Source: Daphnia carinata (Eukaryota > Arthropoda > Branchiopoda > Diplostraca > Daphniidae). From it: DNA of 64,000 nucleotides. Positions 38,486 to 52,687 of this stretch are shown in pieces. The stretch is from the NCBI RefSeq assembly GCF_022539665.2, contig NC_081334.1:1-64000 (forward strand), read 5' to 3'. The notes beneath the pieces were generated by a model. The model was given only the letters and a program-made list of their open reading frames with translations. It made no database searches and was not told the DNA's origin. Made by a program: the position numbers and the translations under genes. How positions within the stretch are numbered: position 1 is the first letter of the stretch; each line of letters starts with the position of its first letter.

Positions 38486-41400
38486 AATAGGTAACATGAT
38501 ACATTCAAATATTTATGACTCATTTGCAGAAGTAAGTAGTTCATCACCCTCAAGTTATTTTGTTCAACTTTTCCAACAACGTCCAAGTGAAAGTGCTCTG
38601 CCTCCCTATTTTAATTCTATTTTAAAATGTATCGATGCTTCAGTTGACTAATTGGCTGCCTTTTACATTTACAGAAAGATAGTGGCTACAGCTGAAGATC
38701 ACAGATTTTTTCTCTTACATCTGAGCAACTGAAAGCAATGTCACCTCATTGGTATACAACACTCGATAACTAATGTTTAACATAAAGCTTAGCAAGACGT
38801 GTATGACTCTAACCTTTCAATACTTATTTGTCAACAGGTACTTCAGGAAACCTGCAGGTATTAGCATACAACAACAACAACCATCCATAACCACCAGTGT
38901 TGAACTTTGTTAACGTTCCAAGTGAACAGGCTTTGCACTTCCATTTCAGTTCTTATTCAACATGTGTTGATGGTTAGGTAAGCAAATAGAGTATTGTTTC
39001 TGTTTACTAAAAGGCAGTGTGGCTTCTTCATAATCACACGAATTTTATCAAATTTGACGCATTCCTTGAGCCGCATTAGTTTTATTTTATTTAGGTTCGA
39101 CTACCTTCGAAAAGGTTCCGAATACCTGAGAAAAGTTCGACCTGTCGCCGGCTCGGCTTACCCTTTTGCCTTTTCCCGTTTTCCCTTTAATTAGTCATTC
39201 CAAACCACCGCATTTTTCTATCCGTTTCCACCATCGTTGACACATTGTCGTCAGACGAAATTGAGCCGACATTCAGCCAACTCATTGTACACAAAAACGT
39301 CCTGCTGTCATATTTTAACTGGGATAAGCTATTTCTTGTAACACATTTCTTTCAAACATTCTACATTTCTTATTTTTTAACGTGGTTTTCATTTGAACAG
39401 GTGATAATTTATTGGACAATAGTATGGTTGAATGTCTCCCAGCTCGCCGAAAAGAAAGCCTCTGGATATATATATTGCTGTGAAAAAATTTATCCTCTTC
39501 CTCCACATTGAAATAGGTAACATTTTACATTCAAATAAGCATGACTCACTTGCAGATGGTAGCGTTCAACTATATTCATCACCCCCAAATTAACTGTGTT
39601 TAATTTTTTCAACCTCATACAATTGAAAGGGCTCTGCATTTCTACCTCAAAGTTATTTTAAAATGTGTCTTTGACTAATTGGCTATTGCTTACATTCACA
39701 GAAAGACAATGGCTTCATCTGAAGATCACAAATTTTTTCCCGCTTACATCTGGTCTACTAAAAGCAATATGAACCTCATAGGTGAACAGCACTCGGTAAG
39801 TTATATTTTATGTAATAAGCATAGCATGACATGTTTGATTTAAAGCATTCAATTTTTATTTCTCAACAGGTACCTCATCAAACCTGCAGATATTAGCATT
39901 CAACAAGAACCACCACCCACAACATGCAGTATTTAACTTTGTCACCCTGTTCCAGTTGAACTGGCTCTGCACCACCACTTCAGTTGTTATTCAACACGTG
40001 TTTATGTTTTGGTAAACAAATTGACCGTTGTTTACGTTTTCAAAAAGACAGCTTGGCTTCAACTGAATTACCCAAATTTTTCAATATTTACAGGAAGTAT
40101 TCTCTTATTTTCATTCTGCAAATTTCTCAGGCACATTTTATTTGCCACTTTGAAAGTGAACTACTACGCGAGGATGGGCTGCTGATCAATCAAAAGAAAT
40201 ACCAAACGCACAGGTATGAAGCATTCAACAAGTCAAGTTTTATTTAAAGCTTTCAGTGGTTATTTGTCAACAAGGGCCCCATTGAAGCGGGCATTCGACA
40301 AACTCCACCACTCTAAACCAACGGCGTTTAACTTTTTCAACATCTTCCAGACGAAAGGGCTCTGCATATTCAGCTGTTAATAACTGACTAGGGTGACCAA
40401 TTTCTGTTAGCACATTTCTTTAGAACGCGTGTTCAACCTGGTATAATAACACTTTTAACCACGTGATAATAGTTTTTCCGTTGTAGTTCAGTAGGAGTTT
40501 AGTTTGCTCAGACGGAAAGAAAAACTATTATTGAGCGACTGGTTTAGTGCTTTGAACCGGTGAACCAGTCGCATACGACTTAAAGCTCTCGGGGTTTATT
40601 TGTCAACAGGTAGCTCATTCAAACATTCACGTTTAAAGTACTCAACAAGTAATACTCTCAGAATCCAGCTTTTTTCAACACCTTCCGGGTGAAAGGGCTT
40701 AGCATTTTTTGCTTCAGTTCTATTTTAACGTGCATTTATGTTTTTTTTGCACTGCTTTGCTGTCTTAATTTACAAACAGACTGTGGCTTTATCGAAAAAC
40801 CTCACATTTTCCCGTTTACAAGCATTCCATTGAATTGCAATCTGCAAATTTAGCAGACACGCTTCATTTGCAACTCCGAGAGGGAAAAGCTAGGTTAGGA
40901 TGGACTGCTGGTACACTAAAAGAAATATCATCCTTTTAAGTAGACAGCACTCGATAAGTAACGTTTGAAGTAAATCTTTCAATGTTTATTTGTAATTAGA
41001 TACCTCATCGATACGGGCAGATGTTGAGGTTCAACAAGTCCTACCACTCTTAACCTATGGTGTGTAACTTTTCCCACACATTTCAGGTGATGGGCTCTTC
41101 ATTTCCACATCAATTGTATTTTAAAATGTGTGGGGTTCTTTTGTTTACCAATTTTGGCTGTTAGTATGCGCTTACTTAAAGACATTGTGGCTTCTTTATT
41201 TGAAGATCACAAATTTTCTCACGTTTACAGATGAAGCATTCATTGGTTTGTATTCTGCAAATTTTACAGGCCGATTTCATTTGCAACTTTGAAACTGAAG
41301 AGCTACTCGAGAATGGACTGCTGATGGACTACAAGAAATACCAAACTCACAGGTGACAAGCATTCAACAAGTCACGGTTTATTCAAAGCTTTCAGTAGTT

Positions 41401-42300
41401 ATTTGTTAACAGGTGCCACACTGAAGCGTGCAGATGTTGGCATACAGTGAGTTCCACCACTCTCAACAACGGCGTTTAACGTTTTCAACCCATCCAGGTT
41501 AAGGGGATATACACTTTTGCTTCAGTTGTTTTTCAACATAACTTGTGGTTTTGGTTTACCGTTTTGGCTGTTGTTTGCGTTTAAAAAAACATACCGTTTC
41601 TTAATTTGAAGATCACACATTTTCTCAGGTTTACAGATGAAGAATTCGTTGACTTGCATGCTGCAATTTTCACAGGCACACTCCATTTGCAATTTTCGAA
41701 GTTAAGAGCTGCGTTTTCAACCAGGTGACTACAGTTTTCTTTGACGTCGTGCTTGCCCAAAATGATGCCTAAAGCTAAGCTAATTTAAACCACAACTAAA
41801 ATACAACAAATGTGAAGCTCACACGCGCAAAGCACTGAACCAGTCTCATATGTCATGAAGCTTTCAGTGCTTATTTGTCAACAAGTAGCTCATTGAAATA
41901 TGCAAATCATACCATTCACCAAGTACTACTTTCAACCAACAACATTCAGTTTTTTTAACGTCTGCCGGATGAAAGGGCTCTGCGTTGATCATTTCAGTTC
42001 TAATTTAACATGCGTTACTATATTTCTTTCACTCCTTGGCTGTTGTTAAAATTTAAAGAAGACGGTGGCTTAATCTGAACGCTGAATGGTGAAACACTGA
42101 ATGGTGAACTGGTGTAGCATATATTTGAGTTGCATTGTGCAAATTTCAGAAGCATAGTTTCATTCGCAACTTTGAAAGTGAAAAGCTGCGCGAGGATCGA
42201 CTGCTGATCAACCAAAAGAAATGTCACAGGTTCGAAGCACACAACAAATCACACTTGACTTAAAGCTTGCAATATTTATTATTGAACAGGTTCCTTATTG
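38486..42300 (+). repeat. central degenerate ~400-bp ladder, H4
   Basis: Same ten-step ladder as H1, with which it is nearly identical except at the local inversion near 40480-40563. Confidence 0.7.
40478..40563. other. local inversion / template-switch scar in H4
   Basis: Where H1 reads CTTTCCGTCTGAGCAAAC and then CCTACTGAACTACAAC, H4 carries the reverse complement: TTGTAGTTCAGTAGGAG, then GTTTGCTCAGACGGAAAG. Next comes the inverted GCGACTGGTTTAGTGC before the direct ACCAGTCGCATACGAC resumes. The result leaves short inverted repeats at both borders (GATAATAGTTTTT against AAAAACTATTAT; GCGACTGGT against ACCAGTCGC), so the segment can form hairpins. About 20 bp of the original is lost. Confidence 0.85.
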
Positions 42301-43243
42301 AATGATAATTCTTAAAAAAAAATTTATAAAATTTTTTTTTAACTTAACGAGCTGCATCTCCAGTTCCGCTCCATTTTAACAATGATGTTATAGTTCAATA
42401 ACAGGTCAATGCCTGTATTTGGGAATTAATGGCCAATTTCTGAAATATGCAAATTCAGTTACAACTTCATATCAACAAGTCTCACATTATGTTCATGTGC
42501 TCGCTGAAAATTTTACAATCACACTTTGTTTTCGATTACACGACAGAAACATTAAATCTTCTGGAACTATTATGGATTCTAGAGAAACGATATCTTAAGT
42601 CTGATGTGCATATGAGCTGTCAACGAGTTTAACATGCAGCTGCAAGCTCTTGAATGTCGTATCTTTCAACAAGGTTCACAATCGAGCAAGTAACACCATC
42701 CAGTATTCTCATTTAATTTTTGATTATTGCAGTAATGTTTCAGATAACGTTTACGCTCCTGACTAAAATTGTCAATTGACAGTGGATTCCGGAAATTGGT
42801 CATATATGAGAAGGAGAATTCATTCAATGAGTACGATTTAAACCCGAAACGTTTGCGATTTCATTAGCGTAATGCTAAATCAACGCTGTTATACAACTGA
42901 CGAATGAACGTTTGTTTGCCGATTCATTCGTGACCCATCACCAGATAGCAATGGAAAGGTTGTGTAAGGATTGATAACACAAAAATAGCAAAAACTACAA
43001 CTGGCACTAGCGATAGGCTTAACATTTTGCCTACCCCTTTTTCGTCCCTCCTACCATTGATCGAATAGGAATAGCGTGACATTGAAATACCTGGAGTAGG
43101 GTTCGACAACCTGAAACACATTTCCAACTGCCACCGGCAAGTGCTTAAACATTTTTTCTTTCGAAGTTAAACGAACTGGAGTAAAACTGCATGCAGGATG
43201 AAAACGCAGATAGACGGAAAATCGCGAATCGAGGCCGGAAATT

Positions 43244-43264
43244 GGGGGGGGGGGGGGGGGGGGG
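43244..43264 (+). repeat. poly-G run, H4
   Basis: 21 consecutive G. The same site has 12 G in H1 (19646-19657), 12 in H3 (30708-30719), 8 in H2 (24988-24995) and 5 in H5 (58284-58288). Length variation points to slippage. Runs this long can form G-quadruplexes and are error-prone in sequencing. Confidence 0.85.
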
Positions 43265-43325
43265 AGCCTACAGGACAGAGAGAGAAAACGAAGTGCAGAC
43301 ACTAAATACTAGAATTCACCTATTA

Positions 43326-43339
43326 CCGTCCTGGGACGG
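43326..43339 (+). other. Helitron 3' hairpin, H4
   Basis: CCGTCC-TG-GGACGG, 15 nt before the terminal CTAG at 43351-43354. Confidence 0.9.
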
Positions 43340-43354
43340 GCCGCCATATACTAG

Positions 43355-46300
43355 TACACTGTTATAGAATCAGTTTCAATATCTACATTCAAACAGCATC
43401 AAATATACGTGTATTCAATGTGAATATAGTGTTATAGAATCAGTTTCAATATCTACATTCAAACAGCTTCAAATGTGATACAATGAGTTTCAATATCTAC
43501 ATTCAAACAGCATCAAATATACGTTTATTCAATGTGAATATAGTGTGATACAGTGAGTTTCAATATCTACATTCAAACAGCATCAAATATACGTGTATTC
43601 AATGTGAATATAGTGTTATAGAATCAGTTTCATATCTACATTCAAACAGTATCAAATATACGTGTATTCAATGTGAATATAGTGTGATACAGTGAGTTTC
43701 AATATCTACATTCAAACAGCATCAAATATACGTGTATTCAATGTGAATATAGTGTGATACAGTGAGTTTCAATATCTACATTCAAACAGCATCAAATATA
43801 CGTGTATTCAATGTGAATATAGTGTTATAGAATCAGTTTCATGATCTACATTCAAACAGTATCAAATATACGTGTATTCAATGTGAATATAGTGTTATAG
43901 AATCAGTTTCATGATCTACATTCAAACAGTATCAAATATACGTGTATTCAATGTGAATATAGTGTGATACAATGAGTTTCAATATCTACATTCAAACAGC
44001 ATCAAATATACGTGTATTCAATGTGAATATAGTGTGATACAGTGAGTTTCAATATCTACATTCAAACAGCATCAAATATACGTGTATTCAATGTGAATAT
44101 AGTGTGATACAGTGAGTTTCAATATCTACATTCAAACAGCATCAAATATACGTGTATTCAATGTGAATATAGTATGATACAGTGAGTTTCAATATCTACA
44201 TTCAAACAGCATCAAATATACGTGTATTCAATGTGAATATAGTATGGGTCAGTGAGTTTCAATATCTACATTCAAACAGCATCAAATATACGTGTATTCA
44301 ATGTGAATATAGTGTTATACAATGAGTTTCAATGATCTACATTCAAACAGTATCAAATATACGTGTATTCAATGTGAATATAGTGTTATACAATGAGTTT
44401 CAATATCTACATTCAAACAGCATCAAATATACGTGTATTCAATGTGAATATAGTGTGATACAGAATGAGTTTCAATATCTACATTCAAACAGCATCAAAT
44501 ATACGTGTATTCAATGTGAATATAGTGTTATAGAATCAGTTTCATGATCTACATTCAAACAGTATCAAATATACGTGTATTCAATGTGAATATAGTGTGA
44601 TACAGTAAGTGAGTTTCAATATCTACATTCAAACAGCATCAAATATACGTGTATTCAATGTGAATATAGTGTTATAGAATCAGTTTCATGATCTACATTC
44701 AAACAGTATCAAATATACGTGTATTCAATGTGAATATAGTGTTATAGAATCAGTTTCATGATCTACATTCAAACAGTATCAAATATACGTGTATTCAATG
44801 TGAATATAGTGTTATAGAATTCAATTATTTAGTTTCATGATCTACATTCAAACAGTATCAAATATACGTGTATTCAATGTGAATATAGTGTGATACAGTG
44901 AGTTTCAATATCTACATTCAAACAGCATCAAATATACGTGTATTCAATGTGAATATAGTGTTATAGAATCAGTTTCATGATCTACATTCAAACAGTATCA
45001 AATATACGTGTATTCAATGTGAATATAGTGTGATAGAATGAGTTTCAATATCTACATTCAAACAGCATCAAATATACGTGTATTCAATGTGAATATAGTG
45101 TTATAGAATCAGTTTCATGATCTACATTCAAACAGTATCAAATATACGTGTATTCAATGTGAATATAGTGTGATACAGTAAGAGTTTCAATATCTACATT
45201 CAAACAGCATCAAATATACGTGTATTCAATGTGAATATAGTGTTATACAATCAGTTTCATGATCTACATTCAAACAGCATCAAATATACGTGTATTCAAT
45301 GTGAATATAGTGTGATACAGTAATGAGTTTCAATATCTACATTCAAACAGCATCAAATATACGTGTATTCAATGTGAATATAGTGTTATAGAATCAGTTT
45401 CATGATCTACATTCAAACAGTATCAAATATACGTGTATTCAATGTGAATATAGTGTGATACAGTAAGTGAGTTTCAATATCTACATTCAAACAGCATCAA
45501 ATATACGTGTATTCAATGTGAATATAGTGTTATAGAAGCAGTTTCATGATCTACATTCAAACAGTATCAAATATACGTGTATTCAATGTGAATATAGTGT
45601 TATAGAATCAGTTTCATGATCTACATTCAAACAGTATCAAATATACGTGTATTCAATGTGAATATAGTGTGATAGAATCAGTTTCAATATCTACATTCAA
45701 ACAGCATCAAATATACGTGTATTCAATGTGAATATAGTGTTATAGAATCAGTTTCATGATCTACATTCAAACAGTATCAAATATACGTGTATTCAATGTG
45801 AATATAGTGTGATACAGTAAGTGAGTTTCAATATCTACATTCAAACAGCATCAAATATACGTGTATTCAATGTGAATATAGTGTTATAGAATCAGTTTCA
45901 TGATCTACATTCAAACAGTATCAAATATACGTGTATTCAATGTGAATATAGTGTGATACAGTGAGTTTCAATATCTACATTCAAACAGCATCAAATATAC
46001 GTGTATTCAATGTGAATATAGTGTGATACAGTGAGTTTCAATATCTACATTCAAACAGCATCAAATATACGTGTATTCAATGTGAATATAGTGTGATACA
46101 GTGAGTTTCAATATCTACATTCAAACAGCATCAAATATACGTGTATTCAATGTGAATATAGTGTTATAGAATCAGTTTCATGATCTACATTCAAACAGCA
46201 TCAAATATACGTGTATTCAATGTGAATATAGTGTGATACAGTGAGTTTCAATATCTACATTCAAACAGCATCAAATATACGTGTATTCAATGTGAATATA

Positions 46301-49300
46301 GTGTGATACAGTGAGTTTCAATATCTACATTCAAACAGCATCAAATATACGTGTATTCAATGTGAATATAGTGTTATAGAATCAGTTTCATGATCTACAT
46401 TCAAACAGTATCAAATATACGTGTATTCAATGTGAATATAGTGTGATACAGAATGAGTTTCAATATCTACATTCAAACAGCATCAAATATACGTGTATTC
46501 AATGTGAATATAGTGTGATACAGTAAGTTTCAATATCTACATTCAAACAGCATCAAATATACGTGTATTCAATGTGAATATAGTGTTATAGAATCAGTTT
46601 CATGATCTACATTCAAACAGTATCAAATATACGTGTATTCAATGTGAATATAGTGTGATACAGTAAGTTTCAAAATCTACATTCAAACAGCATCAAATAT
46701 ACGTGTATTCAATGTGAATATAGTGTGATACAGTGAGTTTCAATATCTACATTCAAACAGCATCAAATATACGTGTATTCAATGTGAATATAGTGTGATA
46801 CAGTGAGTTTCAATATCTACATTCAAACAGCATCAAATATACGTGTATTCAATGTGAATATAGTGTGATACAGTGAGTTTCAATATCTACATTCAAACAG
46901 CATCAAATATACGTGTATTCAATGTGAATATATTGTTATAGAAGCAGTTTCATAATCTACATTCAAACAGTATCAAATATACGTGTATTCAATGTGAATA
47001 TAGTGTGATACAGTGAGTTTCAATATCTACATTCAAACAGCATCAAATATACGTGTATTCAATGTGAATATAGTGTGATACAGTGAGTTTCAATATCTAC
47101 ATTCAAACAGCATCAAATATACGTGTATTCAATGTGAATATATTGTTATAGAATCAGTTTCATGATCTACATTCAAACAGTATCAAATATACGTGTATTC
47201 AATGTGAATATAGTGTTATAGAATCAGTTTCATGATCTACATTCAAACAGTATCAAATATACGTGTATTCAAATGTGAATATAGTGTGATACAGTGAGTT
47301 TCAATATCTACATTCAAACAGCATCAAATATACGTGTATTCAATGTGAATATAGTGTTATAGAATCAGTTTCATGATCTACATTCAAACAGCATCAAATA
47401 TACGTGTATTCAATGTGAATATAGTGTGATATAGTGAGTTTCAATATCTACATTCAAACAGTATCAAATATACTTGTATTCAATGTGAATATAGTGTTAT
47501 ACAATCAGTTTCATGATCTACATTCAAACAGTATCAAATATACGTGTATTCAATGTGAATATAGTGTGATACAGTGAGTTTCAATATCTACATTCAAACA
47601 GCATCAAATATACGTGTATTCAATGTGAATATATTGTGATAGATCTGAGTTTCATGATCTACATTCAAACAGTATCAAATACGTGTATTCAATGTGAATA
47701 TTGTTTGATAGAGTGCGTTTTCAAGATCTACATTCAAACAGTATCAAATATACGTGTATTCAATATGTTTATAGTGTTATAGAATCAGTTTCATGATCTA
47801 CATTCAAACAGCATCAAATATACGTGTATTCAATGTGAATATAGTGTGATACAGTGAGTTTCAATATCTACATTCAAACAGCATCAAATATACGTGTATT
47901 CAATGTGAATATAGTGTTATAGAATCAGTTTCATGATCTACATTCAAACAGCATCAAATATACGTGTATTCAATGTGAATATAGTGTGATACAGTGAGTT
48001 TCAATATCTACATTCAAACAGCATCAAATATACGTGTATTCAATGTGAATATAGTGTTATAGAATCAGTTTCATGATCTACATTCAAACAGCATCAAATA
48101 TACGTGTAGTCATTGTGAATATAGTGTGATACAATGAGTTTCAATATCTACATTCAAACAGCATCAAATATACGTGTATTCAATGTGAATATAGTGTTAT
48201 AGAATCAGTTTCAATGATCTACATTCAAACAGTATCAAATATACGTGTATTCAATGTGAATATAGTGTTATAGAATCAGTTTCATGATCTACATTCAAAC
48301 AGCATCAAATATACGTGTATTCAATGTGAATATAGTGTTATAGAATCAGTTTCATGATCTACATTCAAACAGTATCAAATATACGTGTATTCAATGTGAA
48401 TATAGTGTGATACAGTGAGTTTCAATATCTACATTCAAACAGCACCAAGTAAACGTGTATTCAATGTGAATATAGTGTTATACAATCAGTTTCATGATCT
48501 ACATTCAAACAGCATCAAATATACGTGTATTCAATGTGAATATAGTGTGATACAGTGAGTTTCAATATCTACATTCAAACAGCATCAAATATACGTGTAT
48601 TCAATGTGAATATAGTGTTATAGAAGCAGTTTCATGATCTACATTCAAACAGTATCAAATATACGTGTATTCAATGTGAATATAGTGTGATAGAAGTGAG
48701 TTTCAATATCTACATTCAAACAGTATCAAATATACGTGTATTCAATGTGAATATAGTGTTATAGAATCAGTTTCATGATCTACATTCAAACAGTATCAAA
48801 TATACGTGTATTCAATGTGAATATAGTGTGATACAGTAAGTGAGTTTCAATATCTACATTCAAACAGCATCAAATATACGTGTATTCAATGTGAATATAG
48901 TGTTTTAGAATCAGTTTCATGATCTACATTCAAACAGCATCAAATATACGTGTATTCAATGTGAATATAGTGTCATACAGTGAGTTTCAATATCTACATT
49001 CAAACAGCATCAAATATACGTGTATTCAATGTGAATATAGTGTGATACAGTGAGTTTCAATATCTACATTCAAACAGCATCAAATATACGTGTATTCAAT
49101 GTGAATATAGTGTGATACAGTGAGTTTCAATATCTACATTCAAACAGCATCAAATATACGTGTATTCAATGTGAATATAGTGTTTTAGAATCAGTTTCAT
49201 GATCTACATTCAAACAGCATCAAATATACGTGTATTTTAATGTGAATATAGTGTGATACTGTGAGTTTCAATATCTACATTCAAACAGCATCAAATATAC

Positions 49301-52300
49301 GTGTATTCAATGTGAATATAGTGTGATACAGTGAGTTTCAATATCTACATTCAAACAGCATCAAATATACGTGTATTCAATGTGAATATAGTGTTATAGA
49401 ATCAGTTTCATGATCTACATTCAAACAGCATCAAATATACGTGTATTCAATGTGAATATAGTGTGATACAGTGAGTTTCAATATCTACATTCAAACAGCA
49501 TCAAATATACGTGTATTCAATGTGAATATAGTGTTATAGAATCAGTTTCATGATCTACATTCAAACAGTATCAAATATACGTGTATTCAATGTGAATATA
49601 GTGTTATAGAATCAGTTTCATGATCTACATTCAAACAGCATCAAATATACGTGTATTCAATGTGAATATAGTGTTATAGAATCAGTTTCATGATCTACAT
49701 TCAAACAGTATCAAATATACGTGTATTCAATGTGAATATAGTGTTATAGAAGCAGTTTCATGATCTACATTCAAACAGCATCAAATATACGTGTATTCAA
49801 TGTGAATATAGTGTGATACAGTCAGTTTCAATATCTACATTCAAACAGCATCAAATATACGTGTATTCAATGTGAATATAGTGTGATACAGTGAGTTTCA
49901 ATATCTACATTCAAACAGCATCAAATATACGTGTATTCAATGTGAATATAGTGTGATACAGTGAGTTTCAATATCTACATTCAAACAGCATCAAATGTTC
50001 GTGTATTCAATGTGAATATAGTGATACAGTGAGTTTCAATATCTACATTCAAACAGCATCAAATATACGTGTATTCAATGTGAATATAGTGTTATAGAAT
50101 CAGTTTCATGATCTACATTCAAACAGCATCAAATATACGTGTATTCAATGTGAATATAGTGTGATATAGTATCAGTTTCATGATCTACATTCAAACAGTA
50201 TCAAATATACGTGTATTCAATGTCAATATAGTGTTATAGAATCAGTTTCATGATCTACATTCAAACAGTATCAAATATACGTGTATTCAATGTGAATATA
50301 GTGTGATACAGTGAGTTTCAATATCTACATTCAAACAGCATCAAATATACGTGTATTCAATGTGAATATAGTGTTATAGAATCAGTTTCATGATCTACAT
50401 TCAAACAGTATCAAATATACGTGTATTCAATGTGAATATAGTGTGATACAGTGAGTTTCAATATCTACATTCAAACAGTATCAAATATACGTGTATTCAA
50501 TGTGAATATAGTGTGATACAATGAGTTTCAATATCTACATTCAAACAGTATCAAATATACGTGTATTCAATGTGAATATAGTGTTATAGAATCAGTTTCA
50601 TTATCTACATTCAAACAGTATCAAATATACGTGTATTCAATGTGAATATAGTGTTATAGAATCAGTTTCATGATCTACATTCAAACAGTATCAAATATAC
50701 GTGTATTCAATGTGAATATAGTGTGATAGAATGAGTTTCAATATCTACATTCAAACAGCATCAAATATACGTGTATTCAATGTGAATATAGTGTGATACA
50801 ATGAGTTTCAATATCTACATTCAAACAGCATCAAATATACGTGTATTCAATGTGAATATAGTGTGATACAGATCAGTTTCAATATCTACATTCAAACAGC
50901 ATCAAATATACGTGTATTCAATGTGAATATAGTGTTATAGAATCAGTTTCAATATCTACATTCAAACAGCATCAAATATACGTGTATTCAATGTGAATAT
51001 AGTGTGATACAGTGAGTTTCAATATCTACATTCAAACAGCATCAAATATACGTGTATTCAATGTGAATATAGTGTGATACAGTGAGTTTCAATATCTACA
51101 TTCAAACAGCATCAAATATACGTGTATTCAATGTGAATATAGTGTTATAGAATCAGTTTCATGATCTACATTCAAACAGTATCAAATATACGTGTATTCA
51201 ATGTGAATATAGTGTGATACAGTGAGTTTCAATATCTACATTCAAACAGCATCAAATATACGTGTATTCAATGTGAATATAGTGTGATACAGTGAGTTTC
51301 AATATCTACATTCAAACAGCATCAAATATACGTGTATTCAATGTGAATATAGTGTTATAGAATCAGTTTCATGATCTACATTCAAACAGTATCAAATATA
51401 CGTGTATTCAATGTGAATATAGTGTGATACAGTGAGTTTCAATATCTACATTCAAACAGCATCAAATATACGTGTATTCAATGTGAATATAGTGTTATAG
51501 AATCAGTTTCATGATCTACATTCAAACAGTATCAAATATACGTGTATTCAATGTGAATATAGTGTGATACAGTGAGTTTCAATATCTACATTCAAACAGT
51601 ATCAAATATACGTGTATTCAATGTGAATATAGTGTGATACAATGAGTTTCAATATCTACATTCAAACAGCATCAAATATACGTGTATTCAATGTGAATAT
51701 AGTTATGATACAGTGAGTTTCAATATCTACATTCAAACAGTATCAAATATACGTGTATTCAATGTGAATATAGTGTTATAGAATCAGTTTCATGATCTAC
51801 ATTCAAACAGTATCAAATATACATGTATTCAATGTGAATATAGTGTGATATTGTGAGTTTCAATATCTTTATTCAAACGGCATCAAATATACGTTCATTC
51901 AATGTGAATATAGTGTGATCAAGTGAGTTTCAATATCTACATTCAAACAGCATCAAATATACGTGTATTCAATGTGAATATAGTGTGATACAGTGAGTTT
52001 CAATATCTACATTCAAACAGCATCAAATATACGTGTATTCAATGTGAATATAGTGTTATAGAATCAGTTTCATGATCTACATTCAAACAGTATCAAATAT
52101 ACGTGTATTCAATGTGAATATAGTGTGATACAGTGAGTTTCAATATCTACATTCAAACAGCATGAAATATTCGTGTATTCAATGTGAATATAGTGTTATA
52201 GAATCAGTTTCAACATCTACATTCAAACAGCATCAAATATACGTGTATTCAATGTGAATATAGTGTTATAGAATCAGTTTCATGATCTACATTCAAACAG

Positions 52301-52553
52301 TATCAAATATACGTGTATTCAATGTGAATATAGTGTGATACAGTGAGTTTCAATATCTACATTCAAACAGCATCAAATATACGTGTATTCAATGTGAATA
52401 TAGTGTTATAGAATCAGTTTCATGATCTACATTCAAACAGTATCAAATATACGTGTATTCAATGTCAATATAGTGTTATATAATCAGTTTCATGATCTAC
52501 ATTCAAACAGTATCAAATATACGTGTATTTAATGTGAATATAGTGTTATAGAA
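43355..52553 (-). repeat. 70-bp satellite array 3
   Basis: About 131 monomers, same orientation as array 2. The first two units after H4 are type C, like the end of array 2. A truncated unit at 43461-43487 then marks a switch to mixed A and B monomers, which make up the rest. A 4-bp-longer A variant (CAGTAAGTGAG instead of CAGTGAG) recurs near 44605, 45470, 45817 and 48837. The array runs without other interruption to H5. Confidence 0.96.
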
Positions 52554-52637
52554 TCTACTCTCTTTATAAAAGCCAAAGGTCTATTTGTGGGAGGAGTTTG
52601 CTTGTGTATCTGTCTGTGTGTTTGTCCGAAAAACCTA

Positions 52638-52655
52638 ACGGCGTGCGCACGCAGT
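52638..52655. repeat. imperfect GC palindrome, H5
   Basis: Same single right-arm change as H2, at the same offset of 85 bp. Confidence 0.8.
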
Positions 52656-52687
52656 GATTTGTTCGTGTTCAGTCACGTGATTTTTTA

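Larger units (their letters stand above)
37646..43354 (+). mobile_element. Helitron H4, non-autonomous, subfamily alpha
   Basis: A 5709-bp element inserted in GTGAA^TATAGTG of the inverted satellite: left flank GTGAA, right flank TACACTG, which matches the expected TATAGTG with two changes. It begins TCTACTATC and ends CATATACTAG. It is the sister of H1 (shared deletions) but keeps the full 5' repeat block. It has a private local inversion at about 40478-40563. The second 5' module copy is at 39093-39162 and the degenerate 3' copy at about 43053-43158. Its G-run is the longest of the five, 21 G. It encodes no Rep/helicase. Confidence 0.94.
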
